From Neobacillus massiliamazoniensis (GTDB taxonomy: Bacteria; Bacillota; Bacilli; Bacillales; Cytobacillaceae), in contig NZ_CVRB01000006.1 in the NCBI RefSeq assembly GCF_001048695.1, forward strand, positions 1 to 64,000: DNA of 64,000 nt. Reading direction: 5' to 3'. Below, in pieces: positions 34,662 through 43,505 of this stretch (position 1 is the first letter of the stretch; each line of letters starts with the position of its first letter). The notes under the pieces are model-generated. The model was not told the origin of the DNA. It searched no databases and was given only the letters and a program-made list of their open reading frames with translations. Both the position numbers and the translations under genes were made by a program.

Positions 34662-35159
34662 TTACTCTTGCAGTTGATTTAAAATCAGTTTCAATACATC
34701 GTTTTGTGACATATCATTAGTCAATATCACTTCTCCATCCACGCCAAGATAATCGTTTTGATTCCACCAGGCCCGCAAAGAATCTTCTCCGAATTCCATC
34801 TTTTTCGAACTAGAGTTGTGACGTATAACTGTTTCCTCAAAGGATAAATCAAAATAATAAGTATATGTCTTTTGGTTAAAGAACTGGATTAAGTTATTCA
34901 GCATTTCACCATAACGATTTTTATACAAGATTCCTTCCACAATAACAAATTCACATTTATCTTTACCGTATTCTGCGGTTTGGCGAATCAAATCAATTGA
35001 AAGGTTCCCATCTCTATCGTGAACCTTCAGCATTTCACGGCGAACGGTATCCTGAGAAACCAAGAGTGTTCCATGCCCCAAATGATTTTGAAGACTATTC
35101 GCAGTCGTTGTTTTTCCACTCCCAGCGTTTCCTCGTATGATAATAAGCTTAGATTCCAT
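34662..35159 (-). CDS. P-loop kinase of unknown substrate (AAA_33 type)
   Basis: 165 aa. Walker A RGNAGSGKTT (residues 9-18), then VSQDTVRREML, the FVIVEGILY Walker B-like strand and a LID-like stretch (SFEETVIRHNSSSKKMEF). Similar in length to small-molecule kinases. The start follows GAAGGGGGAGAAT. Single gene followed by a family A repeat. Confidence 0.75.
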   Translation of the reverse strand: MESKLIIIRGNAGSGKTTTANSLQNHLGHGTLLVSQDTVRREMLKVHDRDGNLSIDLIRQTAEYGKDKCEFVIVEGILYKNRYGEMLNNLIQFFNQKTYTYYFDLSFEETVIRHNSSSKKMEFGEDSLRAWWNQNDYLGVDGEVILTNDMSQNDVLKLILNQLQE

Positions 35160-35261
35160 ATTCTCCCCCTTCGCATCCTAATTGCCTTCTATTTATATTA
35201 TCTTCCATTGGTTATAACAACATTTTCTTAATTTTAATGCATTCGATATAGAAATTAATTA

Positions 35262-35354
35262 TTCCTTCTTCCACTCCCTGAACCTTTAATACAACAAAAA
35301 AAGGATCGCCGCAGCAACCCATCCTGAACCCAAGCACCCGTTCGTTGAATAAGA
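35262..35354 (-). repeat. Terminator-bearing dispersed repeat, family A copy
   Basis: Flank CACCCGTTCGTTGAATAAG. On the minus strand GGATGGGTTGC ... GCGATCC is followed by seven Ts. 17 bp downstream of the 152-aa hypothetical gene. Confidence 0.65.
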
Positions 35355-35371
35355 AAACAGATAATATTAAT

Positions 35372-35830
35372 TTATTTTAGTAACATTTTTAAAGCCTCTT
35401 CAATATCTGTTTCTATTTCATTATTTGATAAGTCATATAATGTTCCTGAACCTTTAAAATACCCACCAAAGTAATACCACAACTCAATTGTATCTGCATA
35501 AAAATCATCATCAATTTTCTGTCCGTCATAATCTATTGCTATTTGAGACCGATACTCCTTTTCTAGACAACGTTCCGATGTCAAGTCTTCTTCTTGATCT
35601 CCATCAATGTCCCTGCACACCCAAATTCTAAGGTTCTGTTTTCCCTTACTTTCAAATACATTTTGATATTTTCTTTGAAGAACTTTACTCCATTCATCGC
35701 CTAACCTTTCAAGTTCAACTATGTTTCTTTTTAACTCTTCATTTATCTCGCTTTCTGGAATAAATACGTATTTTTTATCAATTTCTTTTTGCATATCTTT
35801 CTTAAAGAACTTTCTGAATTTATCAAGCAA
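35372..35830 (-). CDS. Hypothetical protein, 152 aa
   Basis: TTG start at 35830 behind GAGAGGA. Strongly charged. The N-terminal half is helical (KKDMQKEIDKKYVFIPESEI) and the C-terminal half acidic with DTIELWYYFGGYFKGSGTLY. Not recognised. Placed between two family A repeats. Confidence 0.55.
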   Translation of the reverse strand: MLDKFRKFFKKDMQKEIDKKYVFIPESEINEELKRNIVELERLGDEWSKVLQRKYQNVFESKGKQNLRIWVCRDIDGDQEEDLTSERCLEKEYRSQIAIDYDGQKIDDDFYADTIELWYYFGGYFKGSGTLYDLSNNEIETDIEEALKMLLK

Positions 35831-35939
35831 GATTTCCTCTCCCCAACAACTGAAAACGTATATTTAAGTTTCAACTTTCTTCTTTAACAAACCTGACTTT
35901 CGTTTAAGGCAAGAGTTTTATAGAAAATATATTTAACGA

Positions 35940-36012
35940 GAACAAATAAAAGCAATACCATAAAATGAGCATTGCTTTCTTTAATTCTCCGCACCCTTTA
36001 GTTGAAGAACAA
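35940..36012 (-). repeat. Terminator-bearing dispersed repeat, family A copy (diverged)
   Basis: AAAGCAATACCATAAAATGA, then GCATTGCTTTCTTTAATTC and TCCGCACCCTTTAGTTGAAG on the plus strand. AAAGCAAT and ATTGCTTT pair, with T-rich and A-rich sequence on both sides. Confidence 0.5.
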
Positions 36013-36118
36013 TTCATATGATGGCATTCTTTATGTCCACTTTTCAAGCAAATCGGGTCCTAATAACTATCTAATGTTAGTACACTTTGAATAACCTATT
36101 CAAATAAACATAATAAAA

Positions 36119-36574
36119 TTACTTTATTTCATAGTTTAACCAAACTTGTTTTTTTGCTCCCATCTTGTCATATAACTTTTGAGCAACTTCATTATCATGA
36201 GCAGTTTCCCAAATCATATGAGAATAATCATTTTCTCTAACGTAAGAAAGACAAGTATTAAATAATCTTTCACCAATCTTTTGACCTCGTATATTGGGTG
36301 TTACAAACAAATCATATAAAATAGCCATTCGTTTTACCTCTAGTGTATTAAACGTGAAGTATAATGTAGCAAATCCAACTAATTGGTTTGTTTCCTTCTC
36401 AGCAACAAACTGGATTCCTTCATAAGGATTTTCAAGTAAATGATTAATTAGTTTTTTGAGAGAGTCTTCACTTGGATGTGGGCACTTGTAGAAATCAACG
36501 ATGTATTGGTTCATTAGTTCAAATAGTTGTGGGATATCATCTTTTGTAACAGTCCTAATATTTACTGTTTCCAT
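36119..36574 (-). CDS. GNAT family N-acetyltransferase
   Basis: 151 aa from the ATG at 36574 (GGGAGGAG upstream). Motif A in LYDLFVTPNIRGQKIGERL (~81-99) and a motif B region with AHDNEVAQKLYDKMGAKKQV. Acceptor unknown. Monocistronic. Confidence 0.88.
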   Translation of the reverse strand: METVNIRTVTKDDIPQLFELMNQYIVDFYKCPHPSEDSLKKLINHLLENPYEGIQFVAEKETNQLVGFATLYFTFNTLEVKRMAILYDLFVTPNIRGQKIGERLFNTCLSYVRENDYSHMIWETAHDNEVAQKLYDKMGAKKQVWLNYEIK

Positions 36575-36592
36575 GTTTATTTCTCCTCCCAA

Positions 36593-36911
36593 TTTTATTC
36601 AATAATAGGTAAAGCAACTTTCATGCCAAAAAAATAACAAACCACAGAAATATGTATTAATTCGTATTATTTTATTTAATTACTTCGTTATTGAATAACA
36701 ACATTTGTTTTCAAAAAATCATAATTAACCAATTGGAGGCAAAAAAACACCTCCTAAAAGGTGTTGCTGCTACGTGATATTGTCCGGAAGCGACAGAAAA
36801 AAGCCAACAATTAATTTGTTGACCTCAATATTAAACAAAAGGACTCGTTACTTTAAGTACACCCTTTCACAATCTTTGATATATAAAAAGAATTATGTTC
36901 ATTAGTAATGA
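36593..36911. other. Intergenic region with hairpins
   Basis: Contains CACCTCCTAAAAGGTGTTG (36750-36768, a small hairpin) and AGCCAACAATTAATTTGTTG (36800-36820) next to a family A-like tail (GGACTCGTTACTTTAAGTAC). Probably termination signals and a decayed repeat. Confidence 0.45.
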
Positions 36912-37277
36912 TTACACTAAACTTAATTTTTCAATTGCCTGCTTTTCATCTGAAAAGAAAAATATATCTTTCCCTTTATTACTCTCATAGATAAAGTCTT
37001 TCAAACTCTTACTTGAATATACAGAAAAGTCCCCTACAATGGCTATTTTCACATGATAATTGATAAACTTTTGTAATATTTCCCCTGCAAGTTTCGTACT
37101 TAAGTGAAAAAAGTCCTCACATATTGCCGATTTATTCAAAATTATACGGTCACAGCCAGTTTCATACTGTACTGTCGCCATAAAATCCAATGCTGACTGA
37201 ACATCTTTTATTAGTAGCTCGCTACTGCTTATAACAGCAATTTCAATATTATTCTGCTTAACGGTATTTATTTTCAT
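36912..37277 (-). CDS. DUF4180 domain protein
   Basis: 121 aa from the ATG at 37277 (TGGAGGACTATT upstream). A small alpha/beta protein: SAICEDFFHLSTKLAGEILQ and KIAIVGDFSVYSSKSLKDFI match the conserved core of DUF4180, with the KDFIYESNKG motif. The fold resembles STAS-like domains. Biological role unknown. Isolated gene. Confidence 0.75.
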   Translation of the reverse strand: MKINTVKQNNIEIAVISSSELLIKDVQSALDFMATVQYETGCDRIILNKSAICEDFFHLSTKLAGEILQKFINYHVKIAIVGDFSVYSSKSLKDFIYESNKGKDIFFFSDEKQAIEKLSLV

Positions 37278-37404
37278 AATAGTCCTCCATTTCGGTAAAT
37301 AAGTTTGTTGCACAATAATTAATCCTCTGATTTTTGTTTTATTTTCTGGAACATTAATACGTCTAATTATATTTTACAGTAGATGAACATTCCTATTGAG
37401 ACTT

Positions 37405-37505
37405 CCTGTTGAACAAACCTACTTCGTTAGTTTAATAACTTCAACAGAAAAAGCGTTAATCCTTCTTCGATTAGCGCACCCGTTCGTTTAATTTAAGTTC
37501 ATTTT
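37405..37505 (-). repeat. Terminator-bearing dispersed repeat, family A copy
   Basis: On the minus strand GCGCTAATC - GAAGAAG - GATTAACGC and five Ts; flanks TTCGTTAGTTTAATAAC and CACCCGTTCGTTTAATTT (plus strand). Just downstream of the CbrC-like gene. Confidence 0.65.
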
Positions 37506-37521
37506 TTCACAAACTTCCATA

Positions 37522-38346
37522 TTAAGGTAAATCTGTTGTTAATCTGTGCTTTCCACAATGAATACATTTAAATAAATGTCCAACTAAGTAAGAATCCAAG
37601 GCTTTTTTTAAATCACCATGTTCAAGATTATATTTTGATGCTTCTAATGTTAAATCACTGTGGAGCGCTGACTCTAGATAGCTAACTCCTTCCCAATCTA
37701 CCTCTCCTATATATGCACAAAAATCATTACAGTGTTCTAACCAGGATATTTCTTGCCACGATAGAATTGATGGAGTTCTCAAATGAAGTTCCTCAACTAT
37801 ATTATCATCATTGAAGGAGATTGGATATTGATAATTAAAGAACACACTATGTTCCTTCCCTGCCTTCCCAGACGCAATGCAATGAACACATATAATTTCT
37901 AAGTCACTTTCTCCATAACAGCCCTCATTAAAGAAGGAACTCTCTTGGTTACATACCTCACATATATCCTTAAAGTAAGATATCCTTCCACTTTCATAAA
38001 CATTAGGATGATATTTAAAATAAGGAAGCTGGTGGACAACCTTAAACTCATCTATTATGTTTTCAAGGTCAAGGAGGTTAATTGTTATTATTTTCTCTTC
38101 AGTTTTCTGACATATAGTAAAATTCGTCATATCATCATCCAATAGTTTAATTATCTTTCTTAAATTGATAATCTTGTCATATTCAGTATCAAATACAGTA
38201 TAGACTTCTGTTTTTTTACCAACAGCCCTCCTGAACGATTGAAAATCTTGAGTAGGTATGAATTTACTTACCTCAGAAAAGAATTTCCCTTTCTGATTAT
38301 TATTTAGTTCTGTAAGAACAATTTCTAATATTAAGGTATAGGACAT
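37522..38346 (-). CDS. CbrC family (UPF0167) protein with N-terminal extension
   Basis: 274 aa. The C-terminal ~170 residues carry LPYFKYHPNVYESGRI and CEVCNQ...CVHC, the start of the CbrC/UPF0167 family (E. coli CbrC is linked to colicin E2 tolerance), and a last CIHCGKHRL pair. The N-terminal ~105 residues are an additional domain seen in Firmicute versions, function unknown. The start follows AAGGAAG. Possible immunity-type role, not shown. Confidence 0.65.
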   Translation of the reverse strand: MSYTLILEIVLTELNNNQKGKFFSEVSKFIPTQDFQSFRRAVGKKTEVYTVFDTEYDKIINLRKIIKLLDDDMTNFTICQKTEEKIITINLLDLENIIDEFKVVHQLPYFKYHPNVYESGRISYFKDICEVCNQESSFFNEGCYGESDLEIICVHCIASGKAGKEHSVFFNYQYPISFNDDNIVEELHLRTPSILSWQEISWLEHCNDFCAYIGEVDWEGVSYLESALHSDLTLEASKYNLEHGDLKKALDSYLVGHLFKCIHCGKHRLTTDLP

Positions 38347-38474
38347 ATATTAATCTTCCTTCATGTTAATTTATTAAATTACTATCATTTGGAAAATATT
38401 TCACAAATAAATTAAGACTACCTTTTAAATTAAATCTACCCGTTACTTTTAAGAATAGTTCTTCATAATATAGT

Positions 38475-38939
38475 TTAAGAATGGTTCGGGTATCGTTCCA
38501 ATGATAAGACTAAATCTTTAAGCTTATCTATTTCTTCACTACTCCATTTATTCCTTTCCACAGACCTAAGAACCTTTTTTGAGGTTGAAAGTAAACTTGC
38601 TTTTAATTCACTAATACTACAAATCGATGAATATTCAACGCTCCCTCTTTCACTATTACCAAAGAAAGACAACTCCATTTTATCGGAATCTGTTTTCTTT
38701 CCGAAAACAACTGGAGTTCCATCCATAAAGTCAAACTTATAAACTCTTCCTGCTTCAGAAATAATAAGTCCTTTGAGTGATTCTATCCACCAAGATAAAA
38801 CAATGATCACTAAATCAGACCACCCTTCAGCAGGAAAAAAACGATGGTAATCATTCACAAAACATATATTTCCTACAATATTGTCATTTGTTTTTTCTAA
38901 CGTTTCCAAATCCACCTCAATAGAAACCGCCTGTGTCAT
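38475..38939 (-). CDS. Hypothetical protein, 154 aa
   Basis: Start at the ATG at 38939, behind AAAGGA; the upstream TTG (38948) is too close to that site. Soluble with WSDLVIIVLSWWIESLKGL near residue 43 and a charged C-terminal helix. It resembles small immunity-like proteins in composition but was not matched to a family. Confidence 0.55.
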   Translation of the reverse strand: MTQAVSIEVDLETLEKTNDNIVGNICFVNDYHRFFPAEGWSDLVIIVLSWWIESLKGLIISEAGRVYKFDFMDGTPVVFGKKTDSDKMELSFFGNSERGSVEYSSICSISELKASLLSTSKKVLRSVERNKWSSEEIDKLKDLVLSLERYPNHS

Positions 38940-38999
38940 ATATATCAATCCTTTGAAAATAACAAATTAAACTAAATAATTCGATTTAATTTTTTGTTT

Positions 39000-39062
39000 T
39001 CCTTCTTCAGCTAAACTGTTCCGTTAATCCAATAAAAAAATATGGATTGCTGCCACAATCCT
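39000..39062 (-). repeat. Terminator-bearing dispersed repeat, family A copy
   Basis: Minus strand GGATTGTGGCAGCAATCC followed by ATATTTTTTTATTGG. Immediately downstream of the 69-aa gene. Confidence 0.6.
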
Positions 39063-39074
39063 GATAATACATTT

Positions 39075-39284
39075 TTACGCCTCATTTAGTGTTTCTATCG
39101 CAGAATTTAAAGGAGTTAAAACCTTTTTCGCTTCGTTAATGTTTAACCATATTTCTGCATCTCCTGCCTGTCGCTTCGAAACACAAATGCCTATCTCTGA
39201 ATTATCAAAGGTGCTTATAATAACTGTTTCTTCTTCTTTTCCTTCATTTACAATTAATGTTTTGATTGTTTTCCGACCGTCCAT
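39075..39284 (-). CDS. Hypothetical protein, 69 aa
   Basis: MDGRKTIKTLIVNEGKEEET ... AIETLNEA, ATG behind TAGAGGTGATTAA. Predicted to be a small beta-sheet protein with a C-terminal helix. Unknown function. Confidence 0.55.
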   Translation of the reverse strand: MDGRKTIKTLIVNEGKEEETVIISTFDNSEIGICVSKRQAGDAEIWLNINEAKKVLTPLNSAIETLNEA

Positions 39285-39364
39285 TTAATCACCTCTAGAA
39301 AAAGTATAAAGAATCCATAAAAATACCCTATTTAGGACAAAAATTCCTTATTAAATATCCTGTA

Positions 39365-39425
39365 CTTTAGCTCAAGAAGAAAAAAAGCGATTGCCTTTAT
39401 TCCACAATCGCACACGTTTGTTTAT
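39365..39425 (-). repeat. Terminator-bearing dispersed repeat, family A copy
   Basis: On the minus strand GCGATTGTGG - loop - GGCAATCGC followed by seven Ts; ~120 bp downstream of the VOC fragment. Confidence 0.6.
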
Positions 39426-39545
39426 GTACAATATTTTACAAAGTCAAAACTAATTAAGCTCTAATATGAAAATAGGTATTACCCTTTGTAAAGTAATACC
39501 CCATTAGCTAATGTAGTTTTTTTATTTATTAATTCCCCAAACCAT

Positions 39546-39761
39546 TCACAAAGGAAGATTTAATTGCCACGATACCCAGATTCGGTCATTTAGCCAAACA
39601 AACTTTTTACTAAAACCATAATCGTTTATTGGCATCAGGGCTTGTCCACCATCAATAAGTTTTTGATATAGGTTGTTAATTTCCTGTTCAGTATCACAAG
39701 TAACATAGATTGAGAATGATGGCGTAAAAACCCTCGTTTTAGCTCCAGGGTGTTGGAGCAT
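39546..39761 (-). pseudogene. C-terminal fragment of a VOC/PhnB-like glyoxalase-fold gene
   Basis: 71 aa reading FTPSFSIYVTCDTEQEINNL and ending in RIWVSWQLNLPL, the C-terminal half of 3-demethylubiquinone methyltransferase-like VOC proteins. The first half is missing, no ribosome binding site precedes the ATG, and the join at ~39760 abuts the end of the transporter gene. A 5'-truncated remnant. Confidence 0.7.
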
Positions 39762-39766
39762 TTATA

Positions 39767-41200
39767 TCAATGTGGTCCCCAGTGTGTTAATACTCCGATT
39801 ACAATGATGATTAATCCTATCACAAACCACATCGCAATTAAAGGCAGAACAAACCGTACCCATTTGATATAAGGAATGCCGCTGGCTGCCAGAACACCCA
39901 TTAATACGCCGGATGTTGGGTTGAAGGAGTTGACGATACCTTCACCGACCATAACGGCCTGGATGGCAACCTGTCTTGTAATATGCATTAAATCGGCAAG
40001 CGGTGTCAAAATTGGTACGACAACAACTGCTTCCCCGGTTCCGGACGAAATAAAGAAATGCAAGAAAGCACTTAAAACATACATCCCAATGGCACCGAAT
40101 ACTGGACTTAAGCCATGTAACATATTAGCAAGTGAATTGACGATGGTATCTAGCAGGTTTCCTTCTGTTAAGACAACTGAAACCGACCGTGCCATTCCGA
40201 CGATTAACGCACCGTAAACAAGGTTTTGACAGCCGCCGATAAAGGTTTTGGCAATGTCATTAATTTTCAAGCCGCCGATCATACCGGCAATAATGGCAAT
40301 TAAAATAAAGACGGCAGACATTTCATTATCAGCCCAGCCAAGTTTAAAGGCACCGTATACATATACGATCAATAATAAAGCAGTAACAGCTAGGATTAGT
40401 TTTTGTCGCCACTTGAACGTAATTTGTTCCGGAAGACTGGAAGCCTTTTCAATACTTTTGTTAGGGAACCAATCATCGCCTAACAAACTTTTATTTGTTT
40501 TCTGCAGTTTTTTAGAGTACCAGTACAAATAGCCAATTGTAACGGATATGAAGAGTAAATAGTTTATAAGCCGGAGTCCCATACCGGAGAACATCGGAAG
40601 CTCGGCCATCTTTTGCGCAACACCTAATGGACTTGGTGATAAGATTTGAGCATTAAATCCTGCATAAGTACCCAAATAAATAATGGCTGCCCCAACCATC
40701 GCGTCCCATTTAAGTGCCCTAGCAACGATCAAGCCAAGAGGAATAAAACCGATAACAGAGTTAACAATAATACCTGTTGTTCCTAAAATGGAAAATAAGA
40801 ATCCAACAGCGGCAATAAATAATAGCTGCTTTGTTTTAAACTTGTCGACAACAGTGTGGATTAGACTGTTGACAGCGCCTGTTTTCTCAAGAACGGCAAT
40901 CGTACCGCCAGTAAATAAAACTAGAAAAATAATCGAAGATGAAGCAATCATACCTTGTGGAATCGCTGAAAAAAATTCGACAAAGCTGACAGGTGTTTGT
41001 GCAATTGTGTGATAGCTACCCGGTATAACGGTCGTTATATCTCCTTTTGCAACTCTCTTAAATACCCCTGCCGGGATTAAATAAGAGGCAATAGCCGCGA
41101 TCAATGCGACGAAAAACATGAGAACATAGGCATCTGGCTGTTGAAAAGATCGCTTCGTTTTACCTGCTACAGCTTGTTGTGGACGTGGATTCATACTCAC
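39767..41200 (-). CDS. YfcC/DcuC-type membrane transporter
   Basis: 477 aa, ~12 membrane helices with no signal peptide. Similar to YfcC-family (C4-dicarboxylate/arginine-ornithine-like) carriers: [17 protein letters not shown], the re-entrant-type [19 protein letters not shown] and [21 protein letters not shown] start at 41200 set by GGGGGA seven bases upstream. It is the last gene of a block with GNAT, M20 and enolase-superfamily genes, so it probably imports an amino acid, peptide or acylated derivative used by them. Confidence 0.85.
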   Translation of the reverse strand: MSMNPRPQQAVAGKTKRSFQQPDAYVLMFFVALIAAIASYLIPAGVFKRVAKGDITTVIPGSYHTIAQTPVSFVEFFSAIPQGMIASSSIIFLVLFTGGTIAVLEKTGAVNSLIHTVVDKFKTKQLLFIAAVGFLFSILGTTGIIVNSVIGFIPLGLIVARALKWDAMVGAAIIYLGTYAGFNAQILSPSPLGVAQKMAELPMFSGMGLRLINYLLFISVTIGYLYWYSKKLQKTNKSLLGDDWFPNKSIEKASSLPEQITFKWRQKLILAVTALLLIVYVYGAFKLGWADNEMSAVFILIAIIAGMIGGLKINDIAKTFIGGCQNLVYGALIVGMARSVSVVLTEGNLLDTIVNSLANMLHGLSPVFGAIGMYVLSAFLHFFISSGTGEAVVVVPILTPLADLMHITRQVAIQAVMVGEGIVNSFNPTSGVLMGVLAASGIPYIKWVRFVLPLIAMWFVIGLIIIVIGVLTHWGPH

Positions 41201-41221
41201 CTTGTTTTCCCCCTGTTTACT

Positions 41222-42046
41222 TTAAAGTGATAAGGAATTTAATTTTTTCAAAACATAATAACACAAATCAGGATCCAACTTTCTTCTATACAAATCAATC
41301 ACTGTCCACCCATTTTTAAAATAATAAGTAAATAATTCACGGGTACTCATTCTCCACGATAATGCTAACTCAGGATTATTTTTCTTCAGCGTTTGAAAAT
41401 CACTTGGTACTGGTACAAAAAGGAAACCTTCCGAAGAAACCCTTTCCAAATCAATCTCCTTAGGGACCAAGTACTCTTCAGAATCACGGTCAATATCGAT
41501 TAACAAGCTTCCTTCTAATTCATATTGGCTAGGCCTTTTCACGAAATCTTCCTTAATCCACCATTCAACCGTAAATCTGTCAGACGACATCCCTTGATTT
41601 AACCCATCTTCCATTTCGCCGTAGCAATTCTCCACATAAATGGAGCATCTTGCACCAAGTTTATGAAGATTCAAATTGCCATTAACAGTTTCGAGGGGAT
41701 CGTAAGTCCAAGTAACTAAATCGTAACCTTTTTTCAACGATTCTTTCCTTTGTGCAAGCTTCAGTTTTTCACCAATCCCCAACTTCCGATACTGAGGATG
41801 AATCCCCAAAGTATGGGAACATAGATAAATCTTATCCCCTTTAAATCCTGGAAAGCTATATAGAAATCCAATAAGTTCATTTTCCAAAAAAGCTCCCAAC
41901 ATCATACCGCCGTTCTTAATTGCCGTAAGGGTTTGACTGGAGGGTATTGACTCGTACTCACTCCAAATCAGTGATTCAAGCCTTCTAACCTCTTCCAGCT
42001 GCTCGACCGATTCGAGCATACGAATATCGATATTTGTATTACTCAT
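41222..42046 (-). CDS. GNAT acetyltransferase/acyltransferase of the COG3375 type
   Basis: 274 aa, longer than typical GNATs. The N-terminal ~130 residues are the GNAT core (LCSHTLGIHPQYRKLGIGEK is motif A, followed by YDLVTWTYDPLETVNGNLN and LHKLGA), and the C-terminal half is family-specific. This type sits beside N-succinylamino acid racemase genes in Geobacillus, where it acts as a succinyltransferase on D-amino acids. The start follows AGGGAG. 21 bp upstream of the transporter gene. Confidence 0.75.
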   Translation of the reverse strand: MSNTNIDIRMLESVEQLEEVRRLESLIWSEYESIPSSQTLTAIKNGGMMLGAFLENELIGFLYSFPGFKGDKIYLCSHTLGIHPQYRKLGIGEKLKLAQRKESLKKGYDLVTWTYDPLETVNGNLNLHKLGARCSIYVENCYGEMEDGLNQGMSSDRFTVEWWIKEDFVKRPSQYELEGSLLIDIDRDSEEYLVPKEIDLERVSSEGFLFVPVPSDFQTLKKNNPELALSWRMSTRELFTYYFKNGWTVIDLYRRKLDPDLCYYVLKKLNSLSL

Positions 42047-42128
42047 CCAGCATACTCCCTTTTTAAAAATCTACCATAAAATCCCATTCAGTCACTATTA
42101 TACTTCTTCGTGCTCAAAATCATTATTT

Positions 42129-42336
42129 TCAATAGAACGATTCTTGTTTTTTAACGAATTTATATCCAAACCATATTACTAAAAAGAGCGGAATTCCTAT
42201 ATCGGAAACTAGTAAACCATTCCAATCAATCTTATCTCCCAAAAACTCTTTGTAGTCTTGCCCGATAATCGCTACCATACATAAAACAAAAGTCAGAACC
42301 CATACTACGCGGAAACCGCTTTGCTTTATATGACAG
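42129..42336 (-). pseudogene. Small two-helix membrane protein, start lost
   Basis: Minus-strand frame reading HIKQSGFRVVWVLTFVLCMV, AIIGQDYKEFLGDKIDWNGL and then a second helix ending KKQESFY with a stop. No start codon precedes the first helix in this frame (TAA instead) although AAGGAG lies upstream, so the gene has probably lost its start. An internal ATG would leave one helix. It sits inside the operon between the GNAT and M20 genes. Confidence 0.4.
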
Positions 42337-42364
42337 ATCGTTTAAATCTCTGCTCCTTAAAAAA

Positions 42365-43495
42365 CTAGGTGTTTTGTTCAAATGTTGCAAGAACGGTTCG
42401 GGTTAATATTTCAATCCCATCCAAAAGTGCTTCCCGATTAAACGTCATATTCGGGTGATGCAAGCCAGGGGCTAAATCACAGCCCAACCCAAGCATTGCG
42501 GCTTTCAGATGCGGACGTTCTTTTGTGTAAAAATGAAAATCCTCGGCACCCGGTGTGACAACCGGTGGCTTGACGTTCTCATCACCTATCGTTTCCGAAA
42601 TTGCTTTTGCTATAATTTTTTGCGCTTCCGGATCTACCACAGCAGCATATACTTTTTCTTTATGTTCAAATTCAATCTGCACCTCAAATAATGAAGCAAT
42701 GTGCTGTAAAATATGTTCAACTTTCTGTACCAGCACATCCATGGTCTCATTTTTTTGAGCCCGCAGGTCTAAGTGGAATTGGGCAGAACCGGGGATGACA
42801 TTCTTGTTTTCTCCCCCAGCGCTAACCTGTGTCATTTTTACAGAAAAGGAATCAAACGGATTCATGCGGATTCCTTTTAATTGCTCGACGATGGCGGATA
42901 CCACTTCAATTGCATTCACCCCTAAATCAGGACGCGCACCATGAGCATCGAAGCCAATGATTCTCCCAGAAACGGTTTCAGCTGCGCCGTGAATAATCCC
43001 TGGTGATGCCGTTCCCATCGAAAGCTCCTGTATGGGACGCAAATGAACGCCATATAAAAAGTCTATATCGTCAATCACTCTTTTTTCTATCATTTTTAAG
43101 GCCCCATTACCTACCTCTTCTGCCGGTTGAAAAATTAATTTTAGCCGCCCCTGCAGCTCTACTTGCATTTCTTTTAAGAGAAGCAGCATGCCTAAAACCA
43201 TGGTCATATGAGCATCATGACCGCAGGAATGATTGGCTTGATAGGTCCCATTCACTTCCTGCCATAACGAATCCATATCGGTGCGAACCCCGATCGTAAA
43301 CGAACCATTTCCTAATTCCCCGACTACACCCGTATGTTCCGGAAAAGTTCTGACCTTATACCCATTACTTTTTAAAAATTCAGCAATATAGTGAGTGGTG
43401 TTAACCTCCTTCCAGCTAATCTCAGGATTTTCATGTAAATGGTTAAATATGTTAAAAATAATGGGGCTTAATTTCTCAAGTGTTTTTTTCATCAT
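42365..43495 (-). CDS. M20-family amidohydrolase (N-acyl-L-amino acid amidohydrolase type)
   Basis: 376 aa. The M20D pattern is visible: RTDMDSL, NHSCGHDAHM (metal ligands), QPAEEVGNGA (catalytic Glu) and TPGAEDFHFY, with a final His in LHHPNMTF. Such enzymes cleave N-acyl groups (hippurate, N-acetyl, N-succinyl) from amino acids. In the proposed pathway it would release the L-amino acid after epimerisation. The start follows TGAGGAAACA, 11 bp after the enolase-superfamily gene. Confidence 0.9.
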   Translation of the reverse strand: MMKKTLEKLSPIIFNIFNHLHENPEISWKEVNTTHYIAEFLKSNGYKVRTFPEHTGVVGELGNGSFTIGVRTDMDSLWQEVNGTYQANHSCGHDAHMTMVLGMLLLLKEMQVELQGRLKLIFQPAEEVGNGALKMIEKRVIDDIDFLYGVHLRPIQELSMGTASPGIIHGAAETVSGRIIGFDAHGARPDLGVNAIEVVSAIVEQLKGIRMNPFDSFSVKMTQVSAGGENKNVIPGSAQFHLDLRAQKNETMDVLVQKVEHILQHIASLFEVQIEFEHKEKVYAAVVDPEAQKIIAKAISETIGDENVKPPVVTPGAEDFHFYTKERPHLKAAMLGLGCDLAPGLHHPNMTFNREALLDGIEILTRTVLATFEQNT

Positions 43496-43505
43496 TGTTT
43501 CCTCA

